This document shows, one piece after another, positions 52,181 through 60,028 of a DNA stretch of 64,000 nt. The translations under genes were made by a program, and so were the position numbers. Below the pieces are notes generated by a model. The model was not told the DNA's origin. It did not search any database and saw only the letters and a program-made list of their open reading frames with translations. The number at the start of each line of letters is the position of its first letter. The stretch's first letter is position 1. The stretch lies in assembly GCA_036756705.1 (NCBI GenBank), contig DAIOKN010000009.1, positions 19,785-83,784 of the forward strand, given 5' to 3'. The stretch comes from Caproicibacter sp002399225. GTDB taxonomy: Bacteria; Bacillota; Clostridia; Oscillospirales; Acutalibacteraceae.

Positions 52181-52639
52181 TCAAAGCTTTTTAAAGGGTT
52201 CGCCATAAAACCGATCAATGCCCTGAAAAGGGATTGGAGTTGCCATTACGATCAGTGTCTGCGTCTTGCCAAACTGCTGAAATTTTAAAATTATTTTTTC
52301 TAATTCTGAAATATCCTGAAACACAGCCATAACGCTCATTGAAAAAGCTCCGGTAACATGATAAGCACATACGATATTTTCAATGTTCCTGGCGGATTCG
52401 ATAAAATCGCTCTGCTTTTCAGGGGGAATCGTGATGTTGATAATCGCCTTGACATCTTTGTTCAGCTTCTTTGAATCTACAAGAGCTGTGTATCCCAGTA
52501 TCACTTGGCTTTCTTCCAGTCTTCTGACTCTTTCCGCGGCTGCCTGTGGAGTCAGTGCCACCAAAGCTCCAAGGCTTTTCATGGGGATCCTGCCATTTTG
52601 CTGCAACTGTTTGATGATTTTGTGGTCTATGCTATCCAT
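52181..52639 (-). CDS. Lrp/AsnC family transcriptional regulator
   Basis: A 152-residue regulator. It has an N-terminal winged helix-turn-helix (MDSIDHKIIKQLQQNGRIPM, then LVALTPQAAAERVRRLEE) and a C-terminal RAM/AsnC ligand-binding domain (GAFSMSVMAVFQDISELE). It probably senses an amino acid. ATG 52639 has GGGAGAG upstream. It lies between the aspartokinase and the FAD gene and is a natural candidate regulator of the cluster on either side. Confidence 0.9.
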   Translation of the reverse strand: MDSIDHKIIKQLQQNGRIPMKSLGALVALTPQAAAERVRRLEESQVILGYTALVDSKKLNKDVKAIINITIPPEKQSDFIESARNIENIVCAYHVTGAFSMSVMAVFQDISELEKIILKFQQFGKTQTLIVMATPIPFQGIDRFYGEPFKKL

Positions 52640-52679
52640 AACAGGTTTCTCTCCCATGACTTGCCGCTGTCTCTGCCAT

Positions 52680-53735
52680 TTAGGCCCAAACAGGCATTTG
52701 GCTGGCTCTGCACCAGTCGCGATAGATCCGACGAATTTGTTCGGGCGCCGCTTCGTCCGAAACAATCTTGTGAAAAAGGAATGTATTCTCATCCACGGTT
52801 TCTATGGCTACTCTTTCCGCTCCGTATTTCTTTTGAAGCTCCGTTTGCGGAATTTTGCGGAACAATGCGGTGATCACCGAAACTGTTCCCCCCGCGTCAG
52901 GAGAGAGGCGGCAGTTCGGCAACTGGAGCGTCGCTTCCGCCGCGTTAAGCCGGCAATGTTTCAAAGCTGTGATTCCCTCCAAACCTTGATAATTCGGGGA
53001 GGGATCCGCAATTTCAGTTCCGGGATTTTCATCAAATGTAGAACGCACCCAGACCGGCACCCCATGGCGCCTGCCTGCTTCCACTGCCCGGGGATGAATG
53101 ACTTTCGCCCCCCACTGCGCCAGCAGAAGCATATCCCGGTAACCGATTTTCTGCAAATAAGCAGCTTCCGGAATCAATCGGGGATCCGCCACGGCAACAC
53201 CGGGCACATCCGTAAAAATCAAAACTTTTTCCGCGTGCAGACAGCCGCCAATCTCCACAGCAGAGGTGTCGCTTCCGCCGCGTCCCAGCGTTGTGACTTC
53301 GCCGTCCGCCGAAACTCCCTGAAAGCCTGTAATGACCGGGATGCGGCCCGCAGCCATCATTTTCTGCACCAATGCGGTTTGAACTGCGCAGATTCTGGCA
53401 TTGCCGAACTCGCCGTTTGTCTGGATGCCGGCAGAAGAACCATTCATAGGCAATGCCGTCAGCCCCTCCTGATTCAGCCTGTCGCTCAGCACACAGGAGG
53501 AAATTATCTCTCCGCAGCTTGCCAGGAGATCCTTTGCCCGCAGATCACTTGCAGGACTGACCAAAGAAAGCAGTGTATCCGTGGCATACGGTTCCCCCTT
53601 GCGACCCATTGCGGAAACGACGACCGCCACCTCATATCCTTCTTCTTTTAGCCTGCGAATCTGCCGAACCGCCTGCATGCGGTTTTTTTCCGTTGCGACC
53701 GAGGTCCCGCCAAACTTTACAACAGCGAACCTCAT
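52680..53735 (-). CDS. Aspartate kinase, short form
   Basis: Phosphorylates aspartate to start the aspartate-family pathway. The 351-residue protein has VVKFGGTSVA, TLGRGGSDTSAVEI, TDVPGVAVADPR, and VRSTFDENPGTEI. The C-terminal regulatory part (about 270-351) is short and poorly matched to the usual tandem ACT domains, so feedback control may be altered. It starts one base after the asd2 stop, and the Lrp gene follows 40 bases on. Confidence 0.88.
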   Translation of the reverse strand: MRFAVVKFGGTSVATEKNRMQAVRQIRRLKEEGYEVAVVVSAMGRKGEPYATDTLLSLVSPASDLRAKDLLASCGEIISSCVLSDRLNQEGLTALPMNGSSAGIQTNGEFGNARICAVQTALVQKMMAAGRIPVITGFQGVSADGEVTTLGRGGSDTSAVEIGGCLHAEKVLIFTDVPGVAVADPRLIPEAAYLQKIGYRDMLLLAQWGAKVIHPRAVEAGRRHGVPVWVRSTFDENPGTEIADPSPNYQGLEGITALKHCRLNAAEATLQLPNCRLSPDAGGTVSVITALFRKIPQTELQKKYGAERVAIETVDENTFLFHKIVSDEAAPEQIRRIYRDWCRASQMPVWA

Positions 53736-53736
53736 T

Positions 53737-54753
53737 TTAAATCAACTCCATCGACTGCATGACCTCCGCAATCTGCACCGCGTTCACAGCGGCACCCTTG
53801 CGGATCTGATCGCCGCAGCACCAAAACGTCAGTCCGTTGCCGGTGCTGGAAATATCTTCGCGAATTCTGCCGACATAAACCAGATCCTGATTGGATGTAT
53901 CCTTCGGCATGGGATAGACGTTGTCGGCCGGATCATCCACTACCTTGATCCCAGGGGCTTTCGCGAACACTTCGCGCGCCTGGGCCGGAGAAATCGGACG
54001 CTCCGTCTCAATGGTAATCGATTCCGAATGGCTGCGGAACACCGGAACGCGCACACAGGTGCAGTTGACCATCAGATTGGGTAAGCCAAGAATTTTGCGC
54101 CCTTCCCGGTACATTTTCATCTCTTCGTGGGTATAGGCGTTTTTTTCGAAAAAGTCGATATGCGGGATCAGGTTAAAAGCAATTTGATGAGCAAACGCTT
54201 TGGGCTGAATCGGCTGCTGGTCCAAGACCTGGCGCGTCTGCACTTCCAGTTCTTTCAGCCCGGCAGCGCCCGCGCCGGAAACCGCCTGATATGTAGAAAC
54301 GATCACGCGCTTCAGCCCAGCAAAATCATGCAGCGGTTTCAGCGGAACCATGGCGATGATCGTGGAGCAGTTGGGATTGGCAATGAGCCCTTTGTGCTGC
54401 CGCAGCGCTTCCGGATTCACCTCCGGCACCACGAGCGGAACTCCCTCCGCCATACGCCATGCGCTGGAGTTATCGATAACGATGCAGCCCGCTGTGACAG
54501 CTGCGGGAGCCAGCTTCTCGCTGACCGAATTTGCCACGGCAAATAAGGCAATATCCACATTTTCAAAGGCTTTTTCGTTTGATTCTGCCACTTTGACAGT
54601 TTGATCGCGAAAATGAACTTCTTGCCCGACATTCTCTTTTACATCCAGAGGCTTCAGAGTTTTAACCGGAAAATTCCGGCGTTCCAACGTTTTAATCATC
54701 TCTTGACCGACAGCGCCCAACGCCCCTACGACAGCTACGCGATACTCTTTCAT
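53737..54753 (-). CDS. asd: Aspartate-semialdehyde dehydrogenase, bacterial type (second copy)
   Basis: A 338-residue Asd of the common bacterial branch: VAVVGALGAVGQEM, SNSVSEKL-like ANSVSEKLAP, the catalytic Cys in ANPNCSTI, QAVSGAGAAGLKEL and HSESITIETERP. It differs in type from the riboswitch-controlled asd at 42801. ATG 54753 has GGAGG six bases upstream. With the aspartokinase it makes a second module for aspartate semialdehyde, perhaps for threonine/methionine. A 30-bp palindrome lies 36 bases upstream. Confidence 0.93.
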   Translation of the reverse strand: MKEYRVAVVGALGAVGQEMIKTLERRNFPVKTLKPLDVKENVGQEVHFRDQTVKVAESNEKAFENVDIALFAVANSVSEKLAPAAVTAGCIVIDNSSAWRMAEGVPLVVPEVNPEALRQHKGLIANPNCSTIIAMVPLKPLHDFAGLKRVIVSTYQAVSGAGAAGLKELEVQTRQVLDQQPIQPKAFAHQIAFNLIPHIDFFEKNAYTHEEMKMYREGRKILGLPNLMVNCTCVRVPVFRSHSESITIETERPISPAQAREVFAKAPGIKVVDDPADNVYPMPKDTSNQDLVYVGRIREDISSTGNGLTFWCCGDQIRKGAAVNAVQIAEVMQSMELI

Positions 54754-54788
54754 CATTGCCCTCCTAAAAGAAAAGAATTAAAGTTTTT

Positions 54789-54818
54789 AATATTACTCAT
54801 CATATGATGAGTAATATT
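54789..54818. promoter_or_regulatory. 30-bp perfect palindrome, candidate operator
   Basis: 54789-54803 is the exact reverse complement of 54804-54818; the core reads ACTCATCATATGATGAGT (54795-54812). It lies upstream of asd2 (minus strand). The same CTCATC-N4-GATGAG pattern recurs at 54897, and a related ACTCAT-N3-ATGAGT at 56485. Confidence 0.75.
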
Positions 54819-54896
54819 GGCGATAAAAGGCCCTTCCTGGTGGTTTGAATTATTCCGTTATGAATCCGGCAAAAAAGCTGTGTTGGATTCATGCTA

Positions 54897-54912
54897 CTCA
54901 TCTGTTGATGAG
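54897..54912. promoter_or_regulatory. Second copy of the CTCATC-N4-GATGAG palindrome
   Basis: CTCATC (54897-54902), TGTT, GATGAG (54907-54912): same half-sites and spacing as the core of the 30-bp palindrome about 95 bases to the left. Confidence 0.6.
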
Positions 54913-55031
54913 CTATGACTAAATTATAATATTGAGACTTTGAAATGTCAAGATATTTTTATGGATTGCGCACTACTTTTTTAATTCTTTATTCTTTAAT
55001 TTGTGAATTTTTGTTTGGTATATCGACGGCC

Positions 55032-55060
55032 TTTACTTTGCCGGACAGAGTCTTTATAAT
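55032..55060 (+). promoter_or_regulatory. Sigma-A promoter for the flavin reductase gene
   Basis: TTTACT (55032-55037), 17-base spacer, TATAAT (55055-55060), 32 bases before the start codon. Confidence 0.7.
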
Positions 55061-55092
55061 AAAAAAAGACAAAATAAAAAGGAGGACTGAAA

Positions 55093-55602
55093 ATGGATTA
55101 TCAGGAATTAGTGGAAGAAGCGACACGGCAAATTTCAAGCGGAGTCTTTCTGGTATCCGGCCAGCAGGCCAATCCGATGACGATCGGCTGGGCACAATGG
55201 GGCTGCATTTGGGGAAAACCTGTGCTGACGGTGATGGTCCGGCACAGCAGATATTCTCATTCTCTGTTAGAAGACGGCCGGTTTACCGTATCTGTCCCCG
55301 CGCCGGGTGGCATGAAAGAAGAGCTGAAAGTCTGCGGGACAAAATCCGGACGGGATGTGGATAAAAAGACGCTGCTTTCTTTAAAAACCGTTCCGGCAAA
55401 GAAAAACGGTATCCCCGGAATCGCAGGCTGCGCCATTCATTTTGAATGTAAAACACTTTTGAAAACCGAAGTGTCCATGGAAGATTTAGAGCCGGAGCTT
55501 TATCAGCGCTTTTACAACGGAGCAACGCAGGCCACTCCGGACGGAGATCCACACACTCTTTATTTCGGAGAGATTTTAGCTGCCTACCGGGAAACAAAGT
55601 AA
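55093..55602 (+). CDS. Flavin reductase family protein
   Basis: A 169-residue FMN-binding split-barrel protein of the flavin reductase-like family: NPMTIGWAQWGCIWGKPVLTV, VRHSRYSHSLLEDGRFTVSV and the late HTLYFGEILAAY are typical. Such proteins in anaerobes may be flavin reductases or flavin-dependent electron carriers; the partner is unknown. AAGGAGG precedes the ATG. It is transcribed away from asd2 across the palindrome region. Confidence 0.85.
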   Translation: MDYQELVEEATRQISSGVFLVSGQQANPMTIGWAQWGCIWGKPVLTVMVRHSRYSHSLLEDGRFTVSVPAPGGMKEELKVCGTKSGRDVDKKTLLSLKTVPAKKNGIPGIAGCAIHFECKTLLKTEVSMEDLEPELYQRFYNGATQATPDGDPHTLYFGEILAAYRETK

Positions 55603-55607
55603 AAAGG

Positions 55608-55642
55608 CCGCATGCTCGACACCGGGCATGCGGTTCTTTCTT
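55608..55642 (+). terminator. Rho-independent terminator after the flavin reductase gene
   Basis: CCGCATGC (55608-55615), ten-base loop, GCATGCGG (55626-55633), then TTCTTTCTT. Confidence 0.75.
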
Positions 55643-55664
55643 CCTCTGTGCCAAACACAAATTT

Positions 55665-56393
55665 TCAGAACAGGAAAATTGCACCCGAAATTAGAATAAA
55701 AAGATAGATCCACTTTCGCATCTGTGCCATATTGATTCGGCCGCGCAGCTTCCCTCCCAAAGAAGTTCCGGCAGCAATCGCGGCAAAAGCAACCAGAGAA
55801 TCCACCCAGATTTTCGGCGTTACAATGCCGCTCACAATCCGCACCGTAGTAGCATACAGACAGGAAACCAGAAAAAATGCATGGGTGGTCGCAATGTAGC
55901 AGTCTTTATCTTCCGTACGGTTCATCATATAAACGGCAATCGGCGGACCCGACAACGAGAACAGACCGCTCAGCAAGCCAGCCGCAGAACTGGAAATTAC
56001 GGCTGCCCCCAAAGTCGGGCGGAACCGAACTTCCCTGACAAATAGGTTGTAACAGGCATAAGCGATCAGTGTAATCCCAAGAAATTTTTCCGCCAAGCTG
56101 TTGGAAAACCGCAAAAGTATTTGATTGCCTACCGGCATCATCAAAAAGAACATGGGAAGCAGGGTGAACACCGTTTTCACACTGGTTTTTCGCCAGGTAT
56201 GCGCTAGAATCGTTACTGCACACCCTATGCTGCATATGTTTCCCATCACGGAAACCGCTCGAACACTACCCAAAACAGGCGGCAGCAGCGTTATCATTAA
56301 AATTCCGATTCCGAACCCTGTAGTTGCCTGCAAAATTCCGCCGCAGAACGTCACGGCAGTGACGGCTAAAAGCTCTAAGATCATCATGTTCAT
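55665..56393 (-). CDS. TSUP (TauE/SafE) family membrane protein
   Basis: A 242-residue anion-permease-like membrane protein with about eight hydrophobic helices and the repeat features GGILQATTGFGIGILM and GLLSGLFSLSGPPIAVYMM. Members move sulfite, sulfoacetate or other organic anions; the substrate here is unknown. ATG 56393 has GGAGG ten bases upstream. A degenerate copy of the palindromic site lies about 90 bases upstream at 56485. Confidence 0.85.
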   Translation of the reverse strand: MNMMILELLAVTAVTFCGGILQATTGFGIGILMITLLPPVLGSVRAVSVMGNICSIGCAVTILAHTWRKTSVKTVFTLLPMFFLMMPVGNQILLRFSNSLAEKFLGITLIAYACYNLFVREVRFRPTLGAAVISSSAAGLLSGLFSLSGPPIAVYMMNRTEDKDCYIATTHAFFLVSCLYATTVRIVSGIVTPKIWVDSLVAFAAIAAGTSLGGKLRGRINMAQMRKWIYLFILISGAIFLF

Positions 56394-56484
56394 TCTTTTT
56401 CTGCCTCCTGTTTGCGAATGAACTTTGAACAACCGCAATGCTGACCCGCGCCCTAACATCGGTACGGGTGTTCTTTCTTTATTA

Positions 56485-56499
56485 ACTCATCATATGAGT
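56485..56499. promoter_or_regulatory. Degenerate relative of the CTCATC/GATGAG palindrome upstream of the TSUP gene
   Basis: ACTCAT (56485-56490), CAT, ATGAGT (56494-56499). Outer half-sites equal those of the 30-bp palindrome, but the inner spacing is three bases shorter. Confidence 0.45.
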
Positions 56500-56642
56500 A
56501 GTAGCTATAAGGCCTATAAGATTGTTTGCAAATGGAAATGGAATTTCTTTCTTTCATGATGACTGTTCCATAGGTTTAAGGCAGCAAAATGATGATATAA
56601 TAAATAGATTGTATGTTTCCTTTTCCAAATGCAGAAACCATT

Positions 56643-56981
56643 CTAAAAGTAAGTCCTGATCGCTTTTCGGATCACCATGCTGAAATAAAAGGTAAAAAGT
56701 AAAAAAAGGAGCGAAAGGGTTAATTCAAGCCCGCCCTGCAAAATGCCGTACTGCTCATGCAGCACTGTCAAAACTCCATTCACCACACAATAGGAAGAAA
56801 AGACAAGTTGACGGCTAAAAAGGTAGCGGATCAGCGAATCAATGTCCGTGCAGGCAGCCTCCTTGGCAGAGCGCGGTAAAAAGCCGCCGGAAACGATGCG
56901 TTTGTTCTTCATCTTCAAAGCACTTGCAAGGCCATAAACGCCTACAAAGAGTTGGATTAAACCAAAGACAATCGTGAACAT
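56643..56981 (-). CDS. Small membrane protein of unknown function
   Basis: A 112-residue protein I do not recognise. Hydrophobic segments lie at about residues 3-22 (IVFGLIQLFVGVYGLASAL), 58-75 and 84-104, with a basic loop after the first and a KAIRTYF end. AAAGGAG is 14 bases upstream, rather far, but a good minus-strand promoter lies at 57026, which supports a real gene. Confidence 0.65.
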   Translation of the reverse strand: MFTIVFGLIQLFVGVYGLASALKMKNKRIVSGGFLPRSAKEAACTDIDSLIRYLFSRQLVFSSYCVVNGVLTVLHEQYGILQGGLELTLSLLFLLFTFYFSMVIRKAIRTYF

Positions 56982-57025
56982 AGTTTAGCAGCCAGCTCCT
57001 TTCAAAATATTTACAATCCAAGTGT

Positions 57026-57054
57026 AGTATAGAAGATTTTTACTCAGGAATCAA
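57026..57054 (-). promoter_or_regulatory. Sigma-A promoter for the small membrane protein
   Basis: On the minus strand TTGATT (57054-57049), 17-base spacer, TATACT (57031-57026), 44 bases before the start codon. Confidence 0.7.
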
Positions 57055-57251
57055 CCGACGGCGCTGAATTTTTTTGGAATGCCGGGGAAGCCGGCTTCCG
57101 ACCACTTCCGAAAAATGAGTTCAGTATCGAAAATAAGCTCTTGTCTTTCTGAAACATGTTTACAATTTTAAAGTTAACAGCGCTTGTTTTTTTTTTTAAT
57201 AACCACAAGTTCAACAATTTTCTAAAGTTTCAAATAAGTTTGGATTTTCTG

Positions 57252-57280
57252 TTGCCCGGCTCTTTTAGTCAGAATATAAT
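57252..57280 (+). promoter_or_regulatory. Predicted promoter of the aspartase-malic enzyme-fumarase operon
   Basis: TTGCCC (57252-57257), 17-base spacer, TATAAT (57275-57280), 55 bases before the first gene. Confidence 0.6.
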
Positions 57281-57335
57281 TCAAGTGTAGTTGTAAGAAA
57301 TTTTTTATGAATCTTGACTAAGGGGGATGAAATCC

Positions 57336-58730
57336 ATGGAATATCGACTCGAAAGTGACTCAATCGGTGAAAAACAAGTGCCCGTGGACAGTTATTATGG
57401 TGTTCAATCGCTGAGGGCAGCAGAAAATTTTCAAATCACTTCTCACAGAATGCATGGCGAACTGATTAACAGCCTTGCACAGATTAAAAAGGCGGCTGCC
57501 ATTGCAAACAGCAAAGCAAAGGCGCTGGATGAAAAGAAAGCCCATGCGATCGAACAGGCCTGTGACGAAATCATTGCAGGGAAACTTCATGACCAGTTTA
57601 TTGTAGACGCGATTCAGGGCGGGGCCGGGACTTCCGCAAATATGAACGCCAATGAAGTCATCGCGAACAGAGCCATTGAGATTCTTGGCGGAACCAAAGG
57701 CGATTACAGCATTGTTCACCCGAATGACCATGTTAATATGTGTCAGTCAACCAATGATGTTTACCCAACGGCGGGAAAACTGACGATGCTGAAACTGTTG
57801 CCCGGGGCCATGGAGCAGCTTAAACGACTGCGGGATACTTTGCAGGAAAAGACTAGGGAATTTGACGATGTGATCAAAATCGGCAGGACCCAGCTTCAGG
57901 AAGCCGTCCCCATTCGTCTGGGGCAGGAATTCAACGCTTACTGCTCCGTAGTGAAAAGGGATATCATCCGAATTGAAAAAGCCGGAGAATCACTAAAGAC
58001 CGTAAATCTGGGTGGAACGGCCATCGGCACCGGCATCAACGCAAATCCCGTCTATCTTGAAACCATTTTGCCGGTGCTCAGCAAAGTTACGGGTTTTGAA
58101 TTTACCCGTGCGGAAGACATGATTGACGCTACTCAAAACATGGATGCTTATGTGGAACTGTCATCCGCATTGAAAACATGCGCAGTGGATCTTTCAAAGA
58201 TTTCAAACGACCTGAGGCTGATGTCTTCCGGACCGAAAGCCGGCTTTGGAGATATCCTGCTTCCGCCGAAACAAAACGGTTCTTCCATTATGCCCGGCAA
58301 AGTCAACCCCGTCATTCCGGAAGTTGTGAATCAGGTTGCTTTTAACCTAATCGGCAATGACTTGAGCGTGGTTATGGCAGCCGAAGCCGGCCAGCTGGAA
58401 TTGAATGCGTTTGAACCGGTGATTTACTACAATCTGTTCGAATCCATCACAACGCTGGCAGGCGGCGTCAAAACGCTGGTTGACAACTGTGTGACCGGCA
58501 TTCAGGCAAATACTTCGAAGTGCGCTGACATGGTAAACAACAGCTGCGGGCTCGCAACCGCCGCATCTCCGTATATCGGGTACAAAAAGGCAGCGTCCAT
58601 CGCAAAGCAGTCACTGAAAACCGGTGAGCCGGTCAGACAGATCCTGGAAAAGGACGGCATTTTCAACGATGCACAAATTAAGAGCATCTTTGACCTGAAA
58701 AAGCTGACCGTGTGCTCCGGAAAACATTAA
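57336..58730 (+). CDS. aspA: Aspartate ammonia-lyase
   Basis: Deaminates aspartate to fumarate and ammonia. The 464-residue protein belongs to the aspartase/fumarase superfamily; GGAGTSANMNANEV, GRTQLQEAVPIRLGQE and the signature GSSIMPGKVNPVIPEVVNQ, whose PVIPEVVNQ form marks aspartase over fumarase. ATG 57336 is chosen over 57327 because GGGGG lies nine bases before it. First gene of an operon with malic enzyme and fumarase. Confidence 0.93.
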   Translation: MEYRLESDSIGEKQVPVDSYYGVQSLRAAENFQITSHRMHGELINSLAQIKKAAAIANSKAKALDEKKAHAIEQACDEIIAGKLHDQFIVDAIQGGAGTSANMNANEVIANRAIEILGGTKGDYSIVHPNDHVNMCQSTNDVYPTAGKLTMLKLLPGAMEQLKRLRDTLQEKTREFDDVIKIGRTQLQEAVPIRLGQEFNAYCSVVKRDIIRIEKAGESLKTVNLGGTAIGTGINANPVYLETILPVLSKVTGFEFTRAEDMIDATQNMDAYVELSSALKTCAVDLSKISNDLRLMSSGPKAGFGDILLPPKQNGSSIMPGKVNPVIPEVVNQVAFNLIGNDLSVVMAAEAGQLELNAFEPVIYYNLFESITTLAGGVKTLVDNCVTGIQANTSKCADMVNNSCGLATAASPYIGYKKAASIAKQSLKTGEPVRQILEKDGIFNDAQIKSIFDLKKLTVCSGKH

Positions 58731-58768
58731 AACATGAAAAGCACAAAAGAATATTGGAGGGTATGAGT

Positions 58769-60001
58769 ATGGAGCATCTTAGAGAAAAGGCTCTTGAAGT
58801 TCATAAAAAATACCAGGGGAAAATTGAGATACATCCAAAGTTCCCAATCAAATCAAAAGACGATCTTTCTCTGGCCTACACACCGGGAGTCGCAGAACCA
58901 TGCAAAGAGATTCAGAAAAATTATAATACGATTTACGATTACACCTCCAAGGGAAATCTGGTCGCCATTGTTACAAACGGAACGGCGGTTCTGGGGCTCG
59001 GAGATATCGGCGCAGGCGCGGGTCTGCCCGTCATGGAAGGAAAAGCCGTTCTGTTTAAGCAATTCGGCGGAATCGACGCTTTCCCCATCTGCCTGAACTC
59101 AAAAGATCCGGATGAGATTGTAAAGGCTGTAAAAATGATGGAACCCGTTTTCGGCGGGATCAACCTGGAAGACATCAAGGCTCCAGAGTGCTTTGAGATT
59201 GAGGAAAGGCTGAAAAAAGAACTGAAGATTCCGGTATTTCACGACGACCAGCACGGCACTGCGGTGGTGGCTTTGTCGGCATTGATCAACGCCCTGAAAA
59301 TTGTGGGCAAGAGCAAGGAAAGCGTCAGTATTGCCATCAGCGGGGCCGGAGCGGCCGGCATTGCGATCACAAAACTTCTACTGTACGCCGGCTTTAAAAA
59401 GGTCACCATGTGCGATCACCGCGGAATTATCTGCGACGGCGACGAAAGGCTGAATCAATCCAAGAGAGAAATTGCAAAAGTGACCAATCCGCTCAAACTG
59501 AAGGGAACCCTTGCGGATGCCGTAAAGGGAGCGGATATTTTCATCGGCGTTTCCGCGCCGGGTATCCTGACGGAAGAAATGGTCCGCTCCATGGCGAAAG
59601 ATCCGATTATTTTGGCACTGGCCAATCCGGATCCGGAAATTATGCCGGACGTTGCGGCCCGCGCCGGGGCGAAAGTGATCGCAACCGGGCGCTCTGATTT
59701 TCCAAACCAAGTCAACAATCTGCTGGTCTTCCCCGGCGTTTTCAGAGGGGCATTAGACATCCGCGCACGGGAAATCAACATGGAGATGAAGATGGCCGCT
59801 TCCCAGGCAATTGCAAGCATGATCAGCGAAGACGACCGGAAGAAGGGGATTATTATCCCGAACGCTCTGGATAAATCCATTGCGCCGGTGGTAGCCCGCC
59901 ATGTTGCGGAGGCGGCAATCAGAACCGGGGTAGCCGGAAGGCGGGATGTGACTCCTGAAATGGTGGAACAGCAAGCGAAAAAGCGGCTGAATCTTCGATA
60001 A
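58769..60001 (+). CDS. NAD(P)-dependent malic enzyme
   Basis: Oxidatively decarboxylates malate to pyruvate and CO2. The 410-residue protein is the short bacterial type: LAYTPGVAEPCKEI, TNGTAVLGLGDIGA, KAPECFEIEERLK, HDDQHGTAVV, the nucleotide fold ISGAGAAGIAI and FPNQVNNLLVFPGVFRGALD. There is no C-terminal phosphotransacetylase domain. ATG 58769 has GGAGG well placed; ATG 58763 is too close. NAD versus NADP preference is not predictable here. Confidence 0.95.
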   Translation: MEHLREKALEVHKKYQGKIEIHPKFPIKSKDDLSLAYTPGVAEPCKEIQKNYNTIYDYTSKGNLVAIVTNGTAVLGLGDIGAGAGLPVMEGKAVLFKQFGGIDAFPICLNSKDPDEIVKAVKMMEPVFGGINLEDIKAPECFEIEERLKKELKIPVFHDDQHGTAVVALSALINALKIVGKSKESVSIAISGAGAAGIAITKLLLYAGFKKVTMCDHRGIICDGDERLNQSKREIAKVTNPLKLKGTLADAVKGADIFIGVSAPGILTEEMVRSMAKDPIILALANPDPEIMPDVAARAGAKVIATGRSDFPNQVNNLLVFPGVFRGALDIRAREINMEMKMAASQAIASMISEDDRKKGIIIPNALDKSIAPVVARHVAEAAIRTGVAGRRDVTPEMVEQQAKKRLNLR

Positions 60002-60028
60002 TCAATTCAGCGGAAGGGCTGGTTAAAA

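Larger units (their letters stand above)
54754..55092. other. Intergenic region between divergent asd2 and flavin reductase
   Basis: Contains the palindromes at 54789 and 54897, a second inverted repeat ATGAATCC (54860-54867) / GGATTCAT (54885-54892), and the plus-strand promoter at 55032. The density of symmetric sequence points to shared control of the two sides. Confidence 0.6.
56982..57335. other. Divergent intergenic region
   Basis: A 354-base gap carrying promoters for both sides (57026 minus, 57252 plus) and a 14-bp palindrome GGAAGCCGGCTTCC at 57086-57099 of unknown role. No small gene is apparent. Confidence 0.6.

Noticed and set aside
52383..53651. A 422-codon plus-strand open frame
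   Set aside because: It lies antisense to the Lrp regulator and aspartokinase, has no ribosome-binding site or recognisable motif, and its composition (Arg, Cys, His-rich) is that of a shadow frame.
54945..55364. A 139-codon plus-strand open frame with a hydrophobic start
   Set aside because: It starts upstream of the flavin reductase gene and runs into it in another frame; the reductase frame has the ribosome-binding site and family motifs.
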